From Argopecten irradians (lineage: Eukaryota > Mollusca > Bivalvia > Pectinida > Pectinidae), in the NCBI RefSeq assembly GCF_041381155.1, contig NC_091136.1, positions 48,970,284-49,034,283 on the forward strand: 64,000 bases of DNA, in the 5' to 3' direction. Below are positions 1-13,700 of the stretch, one piece after another (positions within the stretch are counted from its first letter, which is position 1; each line of letters opens with the position of its first letter). A program made the position numbers and the translations under genes. Under the pieces are notes generated by a model, which was given only the letters and a program-made list of their open reading frames with translations, was not told where the DNA came from and made no database searches.

Positions 1-135
1 AAATCATTGCCTGTAGTAAGATTGAATAGAAGTTTGTGAAAAGGTATGACCTTGATCTTCATCCAGGTCATAGGGGTTAAATATACTAAAATATTTAAAA
101 CAACTTCTTCTCAAGTCAAGAGGCTATCGGTAATT
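1..135 (+). repeat. Degenerate fragment of a family B core repeat
   Basis: Contains the order tgaccttgatcttcatcc, ggtcataggggt, aatatttaaaacaacttctt and agaggct. This matches the core unit of the element at 21186-23152. No terminal hairpins are visible, so it is a truncated relic or the end of a copy lying to the left. Confidence 0.6.
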
Positions 136-189
136 CCAATGATGATGATTTTGTTATGGTGGTATCCAGCCCATAAATGACCTTTAAGG

Positions 190-930
190 ACTAAAAGAGG
201 ACACAGAGTAAATGGTTGTCTATATCATATGTGGTCAGCAGTCGTTAGTAGATAAAGAGGACACAGAGTAAATAAAGAGGACACAGAGTAAATGGTTGTC
301 TATATCATATGTGGTCAGCAGTCGTTAGTAGATAAAGAGGACACAGAGTAAATGGTTGTCTATATCATATGTGGTCTGCAGTCGTTAGTAGATAAAGAGG
401 ACACAGAGTAAATGGTTGTCTATATCATATGTGGTCTGCAGTCGTTAGTAGATAAAGAGGACACAGAGTACACAGAGTAAATGGTTGTCTGTATCATATG
501 TGGTCTGCAGTCGTTAGTAGATAAAGAGGACACAGAGTAAATGGTTGTCTATATCATATGTGGTCTGCAGTCGTTAGTAGATAAAGAGGACACAGAGTAA
601 ATGGTTGTCTATATCATATGTGGTCTGCAGTCGTTAGTAGATAAAGAGGACACAGAGTAAATGGTTGTCTATATCATATGTGGTTCTGCAGTCGTTAGTA
701 GATAAAGAGGACACAGAGTAAATGGTTGTCTATATCATATGTGGTCTGCAGTCGTTAGTAGATAAAGAGGACACAGAGTAAATGGTTGTCTATATCATAT
801 GTGGTCTGCAGTCGTTAGTAGATAAAGAGGACACAGAGTAAATGGTTGTCTATATCATATGTGGTCTGCAGTCGTTAGTAGATAAAGAGGACACAGAGTA
901 AATGGTTGTCTATATCCTATGTGGTCTGCA
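190..930. repeat. 60-bp tandem repeat array (about 12 copies)
   Basis: Unit of 60 bp running gataaagaggacacagag ... gtggtctgcagtcgttagta, very homogeneous. Early copies have a cagcag variant of the ctgcag site, and copies near 265 and 470 show short partial-unit duplications. It ends directly against the inverted repeat at 937. Confidence 0.95.
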
Positions 931-936
931 GTCATT

Positions 937-1084
937 TAACAATTAAAGGATAATTAGATTGCATTTATTGGAGATATAAATGCAATTTGGGTGGCAGATA
1001 AATATTCATAGCGCCCTATTTATCTGCCACCCAAATTGCATTTCTATCTCCAATAAATGCAATCTAATTATCCTTTAATTGTTA
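937..1084. repeat. Long near-perfect inverted repeat (foldback)
   Basis: Arms 937-1004 and 1017-1084 (68 nt each) are reverse complements with about two mismatches. They surround a 12 nt loop at 1005-1016. The outer ends read taacaattaaagg / cctttaattgtta. Probably a foldback or MITE-type element; no coding capacity. Confidence 0.93.
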
Positions 1085-2732
1085 TATTTACATTTAACCT
1101 AGTCAGCCAAGTTCAATGCGATAAAAAATAGTCCCTATAAAAAATGAAAAGACAACAAAGTTTCAATGTTTTTCAGTTGCTTTTCAGTTTACTTTCAATT
1201 ATCCAGACTTTCAAAAGAATTTTTATAGATTCATAACGAAACTGGTTCATTCAACTACAATGTCAATTTTTCCGCGCGGACTAACATGGTGTCAGTAAAC
1301 AAGACACACATCCATTTATTTAGATATTACTACACAACACAAAGTCTAGGCTGCATTTATTGGCTCATAATGCAGATCACAATTATCATTAGAGTAATGG
1401 GAGTCGCTGTGGCAAAATGTAAATATTAGTAGATAAAGAGAAGACATCATTCTAAGACTAATGCATTTGAGGGTTAAAATTTCTTGACTATAAAAGTCAG
1501 TAAATTTATCTGTTATTTCCACCTGCTAAGTGGAAAACAATATCGTTGGGTATGCGAATATTGGCCATGGCCTCTGGGATGAAAGCTACAACAATATCTC
1601 TTTAATCATTTGTAATTATTTTCTGTCTGCAAAGAACATTTAATTATTTATCTGGAGAAGTTGACTAATGTCTGTGTCAGACTTGGATATTGTTGGTTTG
1701 AGCTGAAGAGAATCAATCAAAAGAACAAGCGAGCTATCCTTGAAATGGAAACAAACATGGCATGGTTCTCTGGAGAGCTGATAGTTTGCCTGAAGAATCC
1801 AACATCAAAATAAAAGTGTATGTTCAATTCTTAATGAAGATGAACATGCAGTCCTAGAAGGCTACCACAAATTTTCCATGAATTTCGAACTAAAAAGTGC
1901 TTCAAAACAAATAAATCTACTGTTTGTTTGTTTTTGTCACGAGGCTGTCTATAGATAATGAGCTTATTCTCCATTATATGAAATGATTGTGAATGGGGAC
2001 ATTATAGGGTATTTATACTGATTATTTTTCCTTCGCTTTTCCTGCTCTAGATCTCTCAAATCATTTCTTGTTCAGGACATTAATATTCAAGATATGGTCA
2101 TAATATTTGATGGATACTTGCATCATTAGTTGATATACAATGCACTACCTTCAGGTCACTTACCTTGACCTCAAGGTCAAATGTCAAATAATTGCCAAAT
2201 TTTACAATAATTTCCTATTTCAATATACTTGATGGAACATGAAGGACATCTAAGGTCAAGGTCTTGTTTGGGCACTAACTTCTGAACCTTTGACAATAAA
2301 GTGATAAAATGTGGACAAATTATAGATTCATCAATAAAGCAAAACAAATAGTATAGTTAGATGAGGTAAGATATGATTTTGTTCTATTGTAAGCATTCAA
2401 AAGCTGTATGAATCTGTATAAAAATGTATGTATATGTGAACAAAGTAAACATGTGTGTGTAGAGTTGATGTGTGTGTGTTTTGGTTAAAGTAAAAGTTTT
2501 GCATCTAGACAAACTATGAAATCATATTCAAACTGACCAAGTAAGAGGATTGTTTACAGAAGTCACAGCAGGGTTTCTGTGTCAGTTCATCAGACATTGC
2601 CCTACTGGACCTCCCCACACTGGACAATTGACCAGACCTGACCAATATATACGACCAGAACCACTAATTTGACAATTGCTGTGATCACCAGAAGTATATA
2701 AACATGGCTGGTTAATACAGTAACCAATATAA
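1085..2732. other. AT-rich stretch with no recognised gene
   Basis: No exon of the neighbouring EPAC gene or any other gene was recognised here. The stretch may be an EPAC intron, since the 5' EPAC exons are missing, or intergenic. It holds a few TGACCT-type motifs near 2155-2190 and a short GT-rich run near 2450-2480. Confidence 0.5.
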
Positions 2733-2905
2733 TGATGGCACAGTCATTCCAATATTAGTTAGTACACTGACCTCTGACAATGTAGTCCACATCATTGATT
2801 GTGATGGCACAGTAATTCCAATATTAGTTAGTACACTGACCTCTGACAATGTAGTCCACATCATTGATTGTGATGGCATAGTAATTCCAATATTAATTAG
2901 TACTG
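2733..2905. repeat. 69-bp tandem repeat (2.5 copies)
   Basis: Copies start at 2733, 2802 and 2871, each beginning tgatggca. Because 69 is a multiple of three, the repeat gives an open antisense frame with a 23-residue period, but there is no sign of coding selection. Confidence 0.85.
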
Positions 2906-3234
2906 GTCCCTCCCAGGACACCAGCACTGCTCTGTTTACTTATTAGATCTGAAATGTTATGACTGTAACTGTATTGTATATACAAAATAGGAAAGTTTGG
3001 TGATTCATTCTGAAATTTATGATAAAAATTTCAATCAGTTTCTTTTGTGTTACTACACTGGCATAATCATATGTTTGAAATATTTCTGAGGATCATTGGT
3101 AGTTTGATAAATTGTTAAAACAATATTGAAAGATCGTGATGTACAAACGAAGTTAATAAACAATTTGATTTCTAAAATAATGAACTTTGTTGAAGCTGTG
3201 TGTTATGATTACAGCAGAAATAATTCTGTTCTTG

Positions 3235-3258
3235 AAAAAAAAAAAAAAAAAAAAAAAA
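3235..3258 (+). repeat. Poly-A run of about 24
   Basis: A homopolymer of A at 3235-3258. It could be the tail of a retroposed sequence, but no recognised SINE or LINE body or target-site duplication was found on its left. Confidence 0.7.
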
Positions 3259-3872
3259 CATGATTCAAAGATATAAGATGATATAAGAAGGAAATGGGTA
3301 ATTACAGAAGTTGCTTATGTTTGCAATCAAATGGTTGTACGATAAAGAGAACACACTGTTAGTTCCAATATAACAAAAGTTTTATTTCTCGCACCAAAAT
3401 AAACCTTGTATCTTAAGATATTATACCATGGTATATTACCAAGGTATAACAATTTTTTTCTAAATTTTTGGCTACAAAGCCTTTGCAAAGAAACATTTTC
3501 CACTACTTTTTCAAGTTTCCATCATCCAAAACTATTCCAAAGGGAGCATAATTGACTTTTGGAACAGTTTTGGCTAAATATATACAAACTGTAAATTATG
3601 TTCCCTTTTGAAACAGTTTTCACAAATTACAGATATCTCAAAATAGTTACCTGTACTATTGAACCTGAAGTAATAGCTGTATCAACTGTACAATATATAT
3701 GCTAACATGTTTATTCCAGGGGAACCTGGTTATAGTCCCACTTTTAGTTCAGATGTTGGTCTGTAATGATTATTTTAGCCTTGTACTTCTGACCTTTCTT
3801 CAGCAATGTAGGGTCTACTGAGTCGGTGTCACATGGTAATAAACTCCTATTAACTCCATCTGTAAGTTTATA

Positions 3873-4751
3873 GGTGTTCTTACTCCCAAAGGTCGAGCAA
3901 GGCACCAAACCGATAGTTATAGCTTCAGTAGACTGATCTAAGGCCTATAACTGGATTTAAAGAACACATTAGTTAAAATTAAAAAAACAACATAGTCACA
4001 TGAATTGCTTTCAAATTTGCCATTTTAACCTGGGTTGGTAAAGTACCCTCTCAGCCACCACACAGGGGATATGAGGTATGCAGGTGCACATGTGAATGTG
4101 CTTTTCTTGTTATGTCACTCAAGCAACTTTTTTTTCAGTCAATTAATCTTCCACCTTCACATGTGTCATTAGTACCTGATTTTCTTATTCATGTTGTGTT
4201 GTCTGATGTTTGAAAATGCATAAAAATAAATAAACCTGAACATCTTGATCAATTTGGTTTTAATTTGGTTCAATTATAGTCAAAACTGAGTTCATCGATA
4301 TAATATTTATGAAATATCTCTGTCATAACTGTAGCAGCTCCATTTCTCCACTGATTTTCGTCATTAAACTATTGCTGTTAGGCATTGTAATATCTTTAAC
4401 AAATAACCTTCAGCATTCCAAGCTTGGTACCAATGTCCCCTGTTTATTGTTCATAGAAAATCTTTCTAATCTGTGTAGCAATTTCATTTTAAAATTGATT
4501 TTCATAAATTCATTATTTGGGGCTGTCATCTTAATTCTGCACTGTTTAGATTCAATAAAATAGATGTACTAGAGGTGTTTTGTAAGGTTAACAATGTTCA
4601 CCATAAAACTACAAGAACCACAACCTACTGTGCTATTGAAGACCTGGATACTAGAACAACCTAGAGTTTTGACTGAGTCAAACATTCAGGAATGTTACAT
4701 ATGAGTTAATTCTTACTTGTAGATTTGTTTCTTTAATTGTTTTATTTCTTT
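3873..4751 (+). repeat. Duplicated intron segment, copy 1 (ends at the acceptor of exon 4755)
   Basis: Shares long stretches with 6857-7464: gtgttcttactcccaaagg at the left, ctaaggcctataactgga, cacacaggggatat, cattaaac-attgctgtt, and finally gatttgtttctttaattg at about 4717. The last shared block is the polypyrimidine region of the acceptor before the exon at 4755. Confidence 0.8.
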
Positions 4752-4754
4752 CAG

Positions 4755-7700
4755 TGTTCAATCAAGGAGATGAAGGAAAGTCGTGGTATATTATACTGAA
4801 GGGATCAGTAAATGTTGTTATATATGGGAGAGTAAGTATCAGTGTGCTTTATTTAGGTGGATATTTATAATACATTTTTTTGGAGTTATATATGAAATTG
4901 TGTGATGTGATTGATTTTCATGATGAATTGTTTGGCATTAGATTTACAATGATTGTACTAAATGTTCTATTTCACAACAATGACTGATTAGATGTGAGAT
5001 GTTTAAGTTTTAATACATCAGTTTCAAGATATCAAAATGATGTAGGTAAAATGTGGCCTCATATTTTGATGTATTGAATCACCTGAAAGTGGGACTTATC
5101 AACTGTAAGTCATACTTTTACCCCAAATAAAAACAACTTCTCATTTATCATATCATCTGGAGAACTCATTTCTCCAAGAATATACATAATGATGCTATTT
5201 AGCAAAGCTGAAATTTTGAAAAAGAAATCATATTTTAACATTTAAAACATTGCAGGGAGTTGTCTGCACATTACATGAAGGAGATGACTTTGGAAAGCTG
5301 GCTTTGCTGAACGATGCTCCTAGGTATTAGTTGTTCTACATAAAAATGCTTGTTTCATTAAAAAACCTATGTAAAGTGTTGAATATATGGCAGTTGTGTA
5401 CACGTACTTCCATTTCATAACAAAATTATTATTATTCACAATTTTGTTTTGGCAATTTAAGTTTATGACCACTTTATTTCAGAAAGTACAGAAAGTTTTC
5501 TTGAAATTCCCTATGTAGGTTTCTTTTTCATGTTAGATTAGTTGAAGAAAAGCTAAATGGTGGCAATTTGGGATTTTGATGTTGAAAATTTATAGGTTCT
5601 TTCTTATATTTCCTTAGTATCAAAGATAAAATTAGTTAGTCAAAAGTAAGAGATAATAAAGTTTTGATCCAAATTAGAAAGTGAAATTTTACAGAAGATG
5701 TACCTCACTGTCCTATTTTGGCAATGGATACTGTGGTAGTTCTATTTGGTGCTAAGTTATTATGCCCTTTGTTAACGTTGTGTATTACAGAGCAGCCACT
5801 ATTGTCCTCCGAGAAGACAACTGTCACTTCCTCCGGGTAGATAAAGATGACTTCAACAGGATACTTAGGGTAGGTAACACCGAAGGGAAAATTGCTAAGT
5901 AACTACACCATCACCAACAGTTCTGTCATTTAGATATTTGTTTAACAAATTACTAATTATCTGGTAGAACTGCTGAATAAAAATGTTTTAGAAATGCTGA
6001 TTAAATTGGCAACATTTTTCATGTATTTTAATCTAACAGGATGTGGAGGCTAATACAGTACGACTAAAAGAACATGGCAAGGATGTGTTGGTTCTGGAGA
6101 AGATTCCAATGAACAGTCAAGGTCCTGATGGCACGACTCAAACCCACTACAGGTACAGAGAGAATTGAGAAATGTGGAGTCTGGGCTTTGTGAAATCTCT
6201 GCACTGTCACTTTGTGTTATCCTTTAGCATCATATTCGGCTTCCTTAGTTCAAGGTGACATGACTTAACGAATATGACATGATTAGCGTCCTTCCCCTAT
6301 AATCACCCTTCCCCCCTCCCTCTAAAGAAGGAGTTGAAGTTATGTAAATGCCTCTTATTACATGAATTAAAGAATGTTTTACAGTCTTAAGCATCTCTTT
6401 TGCAACAATTTTTTAAGGGCCCTAGGCACTAATTATAGTAAATACCGTAGTCAGAAGCTGTTAGATAACGTCAAAGCTGTCGCAGCTAAAATGACAGTTG
6501 TTGATGCATACTCTCCAAAGTGTTGTAAAAGACTCTCACATGGAAAGATACTGAATACCCAATAGCCCATTATAGATTTGTGGCACAATTTAAGATGTCT
6601 CTGCAGTGATATAATAAATATGATTAAGTGAAGACACTTATTATCAGTACGATAAAATGGTTCAATATTGAGAAAAATTGTAAAATAATTCTAAAGTCCA
6701 AACAATTAGCAATGCATCATTTAAAATGAATATGTTGGTATGTCCTCATGCTGTGTTGTAGGTACTCCGTTATGGCTGGGACGCCAGAGAAGATGTTAGA
6801 ACATCTACTAGAGACAAGTCTTGAGAGTAAAACAGAAGAAGCCACAGGTGATATTTGTGTTCTTACTCCCAAAGGAGGCACCAAACCTATATTATAGCTT
6901 CAATAGACTGACCTAAGGCCTATAACTGGATTTAAAGAAAACATTAGTTAAATAAAAAGCAACAGAGCCACATGAATTACTTTCAAATTTGTCATTTTAA
7001 CTTGGATCGTTACAGTACCCTCTTAGTCACCACACAGGGGATATAAGGTATTCAGGTGCGCATGTGAACAATTGCTTTTCTTGTTATGTCACTCAAGCAA
7101 CTTAATTTTTCAGTCAATTATCATCCACCTTCAAATGTGTCATCAGTACATGAATTTCTTGTTTATGTTTTGTTGTCTGATAAAAATAAAAATAAATTTA
7201 CCTGAACATCTTGATCAATTCGGTTTTCTAATGTTTACAATCAAAACTGAGTTCACCATTATAATATTTATGAAAAATCTCTGTCATAACTCTATAAGCT
7301 CCATTTCTACACCGATTTTCATCATTAAACCATTGCTGTTGTAATATCGTTAAAGGGACACGAACCTAAATAAACCATGTAAATTTGAGTAAAATACATA
7401 TTTAAGACGTGTCAGATACCTTACTTGTTACTTGTAGATTTGTTTCTTTAATTGTTTTATTTCATTAAAAAATCATATCATAGTCATTTGGTCTTTTAGC
7501 TTCAAACAACATCTTCAGTTTTATTTCTGATATTTGTATGTAAATGACTTAGATAACCTCGTTAATAATTTTATGTTATAGATAACTTCCTGGAGGTATT
7601 CCTACTTACACATGTGATATTTATGCCAAGTGACCAGCTCTGTCCATCCCTCCTGGCCCAGTATCCTTTATCAGGGCAGTATGATAGCTGCATGTTTATA

Positions 7701-10700
7701 TCTAGATCATCTTAGCAATCATAAAAAACAACGTAAGCATGTACAGGTACTTTTAAACCTCATCATTTAACTTCTTGGAGAACATGACATAATAGATTTG
7801 ACCTTGACAATAGAACAGTTACCATGCTAAGGTCAACCAGAAGTCTGAGGAAGAGGACATGGTTGATTATGCTGTAACACAACGCAAGTGTGTGGTCCAG
7901 TTTGTACAAGAATGGTTTGATATTGCACCTGAGGGATTTAAGGAGGACCCTGCCATCAGGGATTTCTTCCCGGTAAATAATAGCTCGCAATAGGGGAGAT
8001 AAGTTGAAAATATTATAAATAACAAGAGGGGAGATAAATAACTATTGAACATGAATTACAACACAAAAGATAAATAAATTATTAAGATCGGGGAGATTAC
8101 TCTGTCAGGGATGTGAATACTAACTTATTACATGGGAGGTAACTGTCAGGGATGTCTGACATGAATACCCTAACGTGAATATGAGCTGATGATAGGGAAG
8201 CCAAAAAAGTCACTATCAGGGATGTCTGGACAAGCTTCTTAGCTATAAAAAGTGTAAAATTTAACATATTTCTTTTCATTTCAGAAATTATATGCCTCTC
8301 TGAAAGCTGATAGTTCTGAATATCCGTCCCTTTTACAAGAGCTTACATCACTTGAAGACATTATGAAATACGACAAAGAGTATAGTATTTTATTTATTAA
8401 TCAATGTATTTTAATTAACAGAGATAATTTTATTGTTCCACACTCTCTCAGCTATTACACAGATTTCAGTAAGTGTTGGTTTGTTTACTGTAAAGGGTGT
8501 TAGCAGTATATCATTGCCATTCAGGCTTTTCTGAAAATTGAACGATTGATTAAATGAGAAATTTCAAAATTAGATTATAGCTCTATGTTTGAAAGAGGAA
8601 AGTGATGAAATCACTTTTAAGTCGCGGATATGAAGGTTAGTTGTATTGTAATCTTGAGCTCATCAAAACAGGGATAAAACATTTAGCAAACTCATTTAGG
8701 TTTTATCACATATTGAAACCCATTGGCTAGAATATGCAAATCTTCCCACATATAAAAAGTATTTGTATTCCATTGACAGTCAGATACAGGTTGAGAAGGC
8801 TAGTAAGAAGAGAACCTCACCGACTGTCATTATCACGCGTAGATGTTCTAAGGAGAATATGGTGGAGACACTGACCCGACGTCGACCAATCAAAGCCGAT
8901 GATGAAAGTAGGAAATGATAATGTTTTGTCATTACCCATTTCTATAAAATCCCTATCTTGCAAAGTTTAAAGAAATTTTCTTGATTACGACATAGTAATG
9001 ATTATTCCTTTGATATAAGAAATCAAGTTGACATACCTGAGACTAAGATTCACAAATATATACTTTCAGTTTAAGCTTGCCTAGTGTGGTGTCCACAACA
9101 GTTTAATGAACTTCATTACCTCAGATTACAATTTATCTGAAATGTGGCCAGTAGCATCCCTTCAGCATTGGGTATTTTTTCTAAATCAAACAATTGTGTT
9201 TCAGATGTGTTTAAAGTATATTGTGCTGACCATACATACACGACGCTACGACTACCAATGTATAGTACAGTTAAGGACATTATACTACAAGCCCGAGATA
9301 AGCTGTGCCTTGGAAATGATCTTGTCCTCTGTGAGGTCAAGTCTACTGGAGGTAGGTGTACAACATGATAGTGTTTCCAACCTGAATACTATAGTGTAGT
9401 TATACCTTATTGTAAGTCTTCATTCCTTTTTCAATAAAATATGATGGTCATGCATAATTTTTTTTTCTTATCTTGGAAATATTTCGCATATTTATGTTAA
9501 GATAAATGGCCTTGTTGCCCAAATAGTCAAGGCACTACTGAATTCTCGTCTTTAAAATTCCTTCTCCACCAGAATTTGGCAGGTACTTATAAATGAACAT
9601 AGCTGGTAATTCAATTGAGACAAATTTTTGATTATATGTTTTCGTATAATTTTGTTTATATGTTGTGTGTATATTCTCTAGTCTTCTACATGTACATCTC
9701 TCTCAATAATGTATACTGTTCAGATATAAATAGAACTGCAATATACAAGCACAGACTGTTTCAGAACTATTGGTGTTTCCTGTGAGGTTTAGATGTTTTC
9801 AATAGATGCTATTTTTGTATATATATAGATGACCCTTGCCCTTAGGCATTGATATCATTAAACTGTACTGACCAATCAAAACGTCCAGCCGTACCACGTG
9901 ACTTAGTAGTCTGGGGGTCAGCTTCAGTTACAGAATTTCTTTGTGAAGAGATTGACGTGCTTTCCGTTTTTATTTCCTTATTACTTCTTTCAACTACGAT
10001 CACATAAGACTGTGTTCCTAATTGGACTTTACTTCTATGGTGCAGCAAGTATGGTTCTAACTTTTATGGATATTTTTTAATACCTTAAGAAACCCACGTT
10101 TCCCACGTTTCTCATACAATCGCTTGCGTGCGCGATTCATAAACTATGGTCAAGCGGGATTAGTATTATAGCCTAAATTTCAACTAAGAACCAACATGCC
10201 AAGCATATTGTTTGTCGGATTGTTTCTACTGTTACAATAAATGTACATAACTTCATATAAGGGTTGTGTTATCTCTGGAGCAGTCTGCGCTTGTATTTGA
10301 ATCAAGTATGGCCGTACTAGTAAATCATCCTATAGATCTATATGAAACAAAATGCTAAGAGGACACAGGATATAAACAGTAACCATTTAATTAAGCAAAA
10401 TCTCATATGTAGTATAATTTCAGTTCCTGTCTCATCCCAGTTGATAAAGTAGCCAAGGGCATTTATGTTTTATACAACTTTCTGTGTTAGATGAAGGTGT
10501 ATGATGATGACGACTAATATTTGATTATATTCCAGAGCGTCTTATATTGAAAGACAACGACCTCTGTATCACCACCTCTCTCAGTGTCAATGGACAACTG
10601 TTTATTGCTCCTCGGGAACACATCGACGCTTTAGTAAGTAGCAAAGATACTAGTCTATATATAAGTATATTACAGAGTTATCTGCCCTTGTGGCTAGGTA

Positions 10701-13700
10701 TCCATTTTGTAAGGGAAACTTGACCCCAATTATTCTGAAAAACATTAAAAACACATGACAGGCTCACAAAAACAGTCAATACCTACCTGCATGGCAGATA
10801 ACTCTGTAATACAAAAATAAAACTAACTTGTGTAATGTTAGAAGAGGAGTCATTTTAGAAAGCAATACAGGCTAAATCATGTAGGTTTCCTTATTGCTTT
10901 AGTATACAGTGAAACACGGTTATAACGAACCTCTGGGGACCAACAAAACCATTTGTGGTAAGCAAGGTTTGTTATATACAAATTGCAGATATTTTATATG
11001 AACCTTGACGGGGAATACAAATACTACATTATCATAACCATGAATATGTTTTAAGAGTGTTCGTTTTAACTGTATTACCTTTTTTACTTCAGTGTATGTG
11101 CAAATGATGTAATGATGAAAAGAAAATGACCCTTTGATGGTTAGACATACATAAATCTTACAAGACTTTGATTTCTAAAGCTAAGATGTAGAGAAACTGA
11201 GTGTGGATGTGAAGTTGAATGTTTGTATTTCAGACTCCATTACCAGAACAGGACGGGCCAGCGACTGGCACTATGTCCATGTTTGAGATGATGAGTACCA
11301 AAGAAGTGGCTTACTATATGACGCTGTATGACTGGGAACTGCTCGTCTGTGTGGACGAGGTAGGTATATTATATATATGTGATAAAATGGTGGTTCCATA
11401 ATGTCGATACACCTGGCCAAATGTTATGTCTAAGTTGAGTTTAGTGTATCAAAGTAACTGGTAAATTGATTTTATGCCCCCCCCCCCCCCCAACACACAC
11501 ATACACACATATTTAATGATCTCCTGCACTGTCCTGTCCAATTCTTGTTTCATATCGAAGTGGGAATAATGTCTATAGATGTTTTTAGTTTGGAATATCA
11601 TCATTTATTTTATATAAAAAAATGCTTAACTGATGCTAATGTGACTTGGTTTTGCAGTATGAGCTGATCTATCAAGTACTTGGTCGTCACAATTTTGGAA
11701 AGATTACCTCTAATCTCGACATGCTTCTTCGTCGCTTTAACGAGGTCCAGTTCTGGGTAATCACGGAGATGGTGCTAGCTCAGAATGTCAGTAAACGGGT
11801 ACAGCTGCTGAGGAAGTTTATCAAGCTAGCTTCGCAGTAAGTGGTCATATCATAATTCTTCACTAAGTTTATAAACTACAGTATTAGCCAAATTGAAGTA
11901 AATATATAGAATATAAAAACATGTTTGTTAATTTTATAGTCATTCTACATTTGTTTGCCTTCTCTATTTGTCTGTATACTAGAGTTATGTCCCTTACTTG
12001 ATAGAAGCCTATATGCCTAAACTCTATTCCATTGTAATTGTCTATCTGGTAGCAATGCACAAATCATGAAAAATAATCAAATAAACACCTGTTAGAGAAT
12101 GATGATGTACAATTTCCATTAATTACTTACCGGTACTTGAAAAAAAAACCCCATATTGGAATCCATATTTAACATATTCTGTATAGGGGAGTTAAAATGC
12201 TATTTTAAGATAGAAATCTGTGTTTGGGTGATTATTGTGTGGTAAGACTTACCTTGTTTTCCAGCTGTAAAGAGTACCAGAACCTGAACTCTTTCTTTGC
12301 TATTGTGATGGGGCTGAGTAACATCGCTGTGAGCAGACTGTCACAGACATGGGAGGTAACTCCATTTCTTAACACACTTTGATTACTGATATATACAATA
12401 GCAGGTGTTTCATTAGACTGGCCTCCAGTCTCTAGAATGTTGAAAAGAATAATCGCTAAATATTGGCGTGATTGTTTTTGTCGCTACTACATTTCTGATT
12501 CTAGGTTTCAAACTAGGGGTAGATAATCTAGTGAGCTCTGCTGAGAAAAGTCTTAGCAACAACTTAGGGTCTAGTGGCCAGTCTAATGTTTCATGTACTG
12601 AACTGCTTTATTTCATTTTCTGTTAAGAGTAGAATTAAATAGAGAAAATTTATACAAGCTAGAACTTGAAGTGAATATTAGCTTGATTTATAAATCAGGG
12701 TATGGTAAATTATACAGTAAAACATGGTTATAACAAACTTTTGGGAACCAGCAAAATCACTGTTATAGACATACAGTAGTTTGTTATACACATGTAACAA
12801 ACATCTTGTAGAAACCTTGATTGGGAATAAAAATTACTACCTTATAGCCATGAATTCCTTGTAAGTATGTACATTATGAATGTGTTTTATTGTAATTTTC
12901 ATATCTAATAAACATGTGATTTTTTATCTCCTGTAGAAACTACCTAGTAAGTTCAAGAAGATGTTTGCAGAGTTTGAGACACTGATGGACCCGTCTAGAA
13001 ATCACCATGTATACCGACTGATAGTGGCTAAACTGGCTGCTCCGATCATACCCTTTATGCCTCTCCTCATGAAAGGTACGACCTGTGCTGGTAGATGTAT
13101 TTACCTTCAGTGTACTCAAAGTCTTACTATTGAATACTAAATTTTGTTACTGATAGAGGGTCAATTTTCAAAATTTTTAAATTGATTAGGCTTGTATTAA
13201 TTTTGATTCTCTGATCATTTCTTGGGTGAAACATGTAAGCTTTGCATGATATCATACAGATTATGTTTGCCAGATTTCTTTTTGATAATATTTTCAGTAG
13301 AACTTCATTTTTTGGTCACAGGTTCACGTTCGTGTTGATAATGTAGTGTGTATGGTATCAAAAGTAGGTCACTGTGACCATATTGGATATACATTTTGAC
13401 CTTTGTCTTACACCAAAGCTGAAAAATGGTCTATCTGGATACAATATTTGCATCAAGATGATATAATGTACTATGTAACACAAGTAGGTCAATGTGACCT
13501 ACATTGTGACTCTGTCTTAATTGAAAACATTTACTCTTTGGTTTACAGATTTGACCTTTACCCACGAAGGAAACAAAACTTATTTTGATGAACTGGTTAA
13601 CTTTGAAAAAATGGTAAGCCTAAAGTTTACAAAAATAAAAAAGAGAAGGAAAAAAAATCAACAAAATAATGGTGTAAGTAACAATAAATTTTGAATTGCA

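Noticed and set aside
190-930. CRISPR-like regular repeats (also 16681-17405 and 23825-25372)
   Set aside because: Units are directly contiguous with no unique spacers, the surrounding DNA is animal, and there are no cas genes.
1-4754. Search for the missing 5' exons of EPAC
   Set aside because: No stretch encoding the rest of the cyclic-nucleotide domain with proper splice borders was found. I do not claim any exon here.
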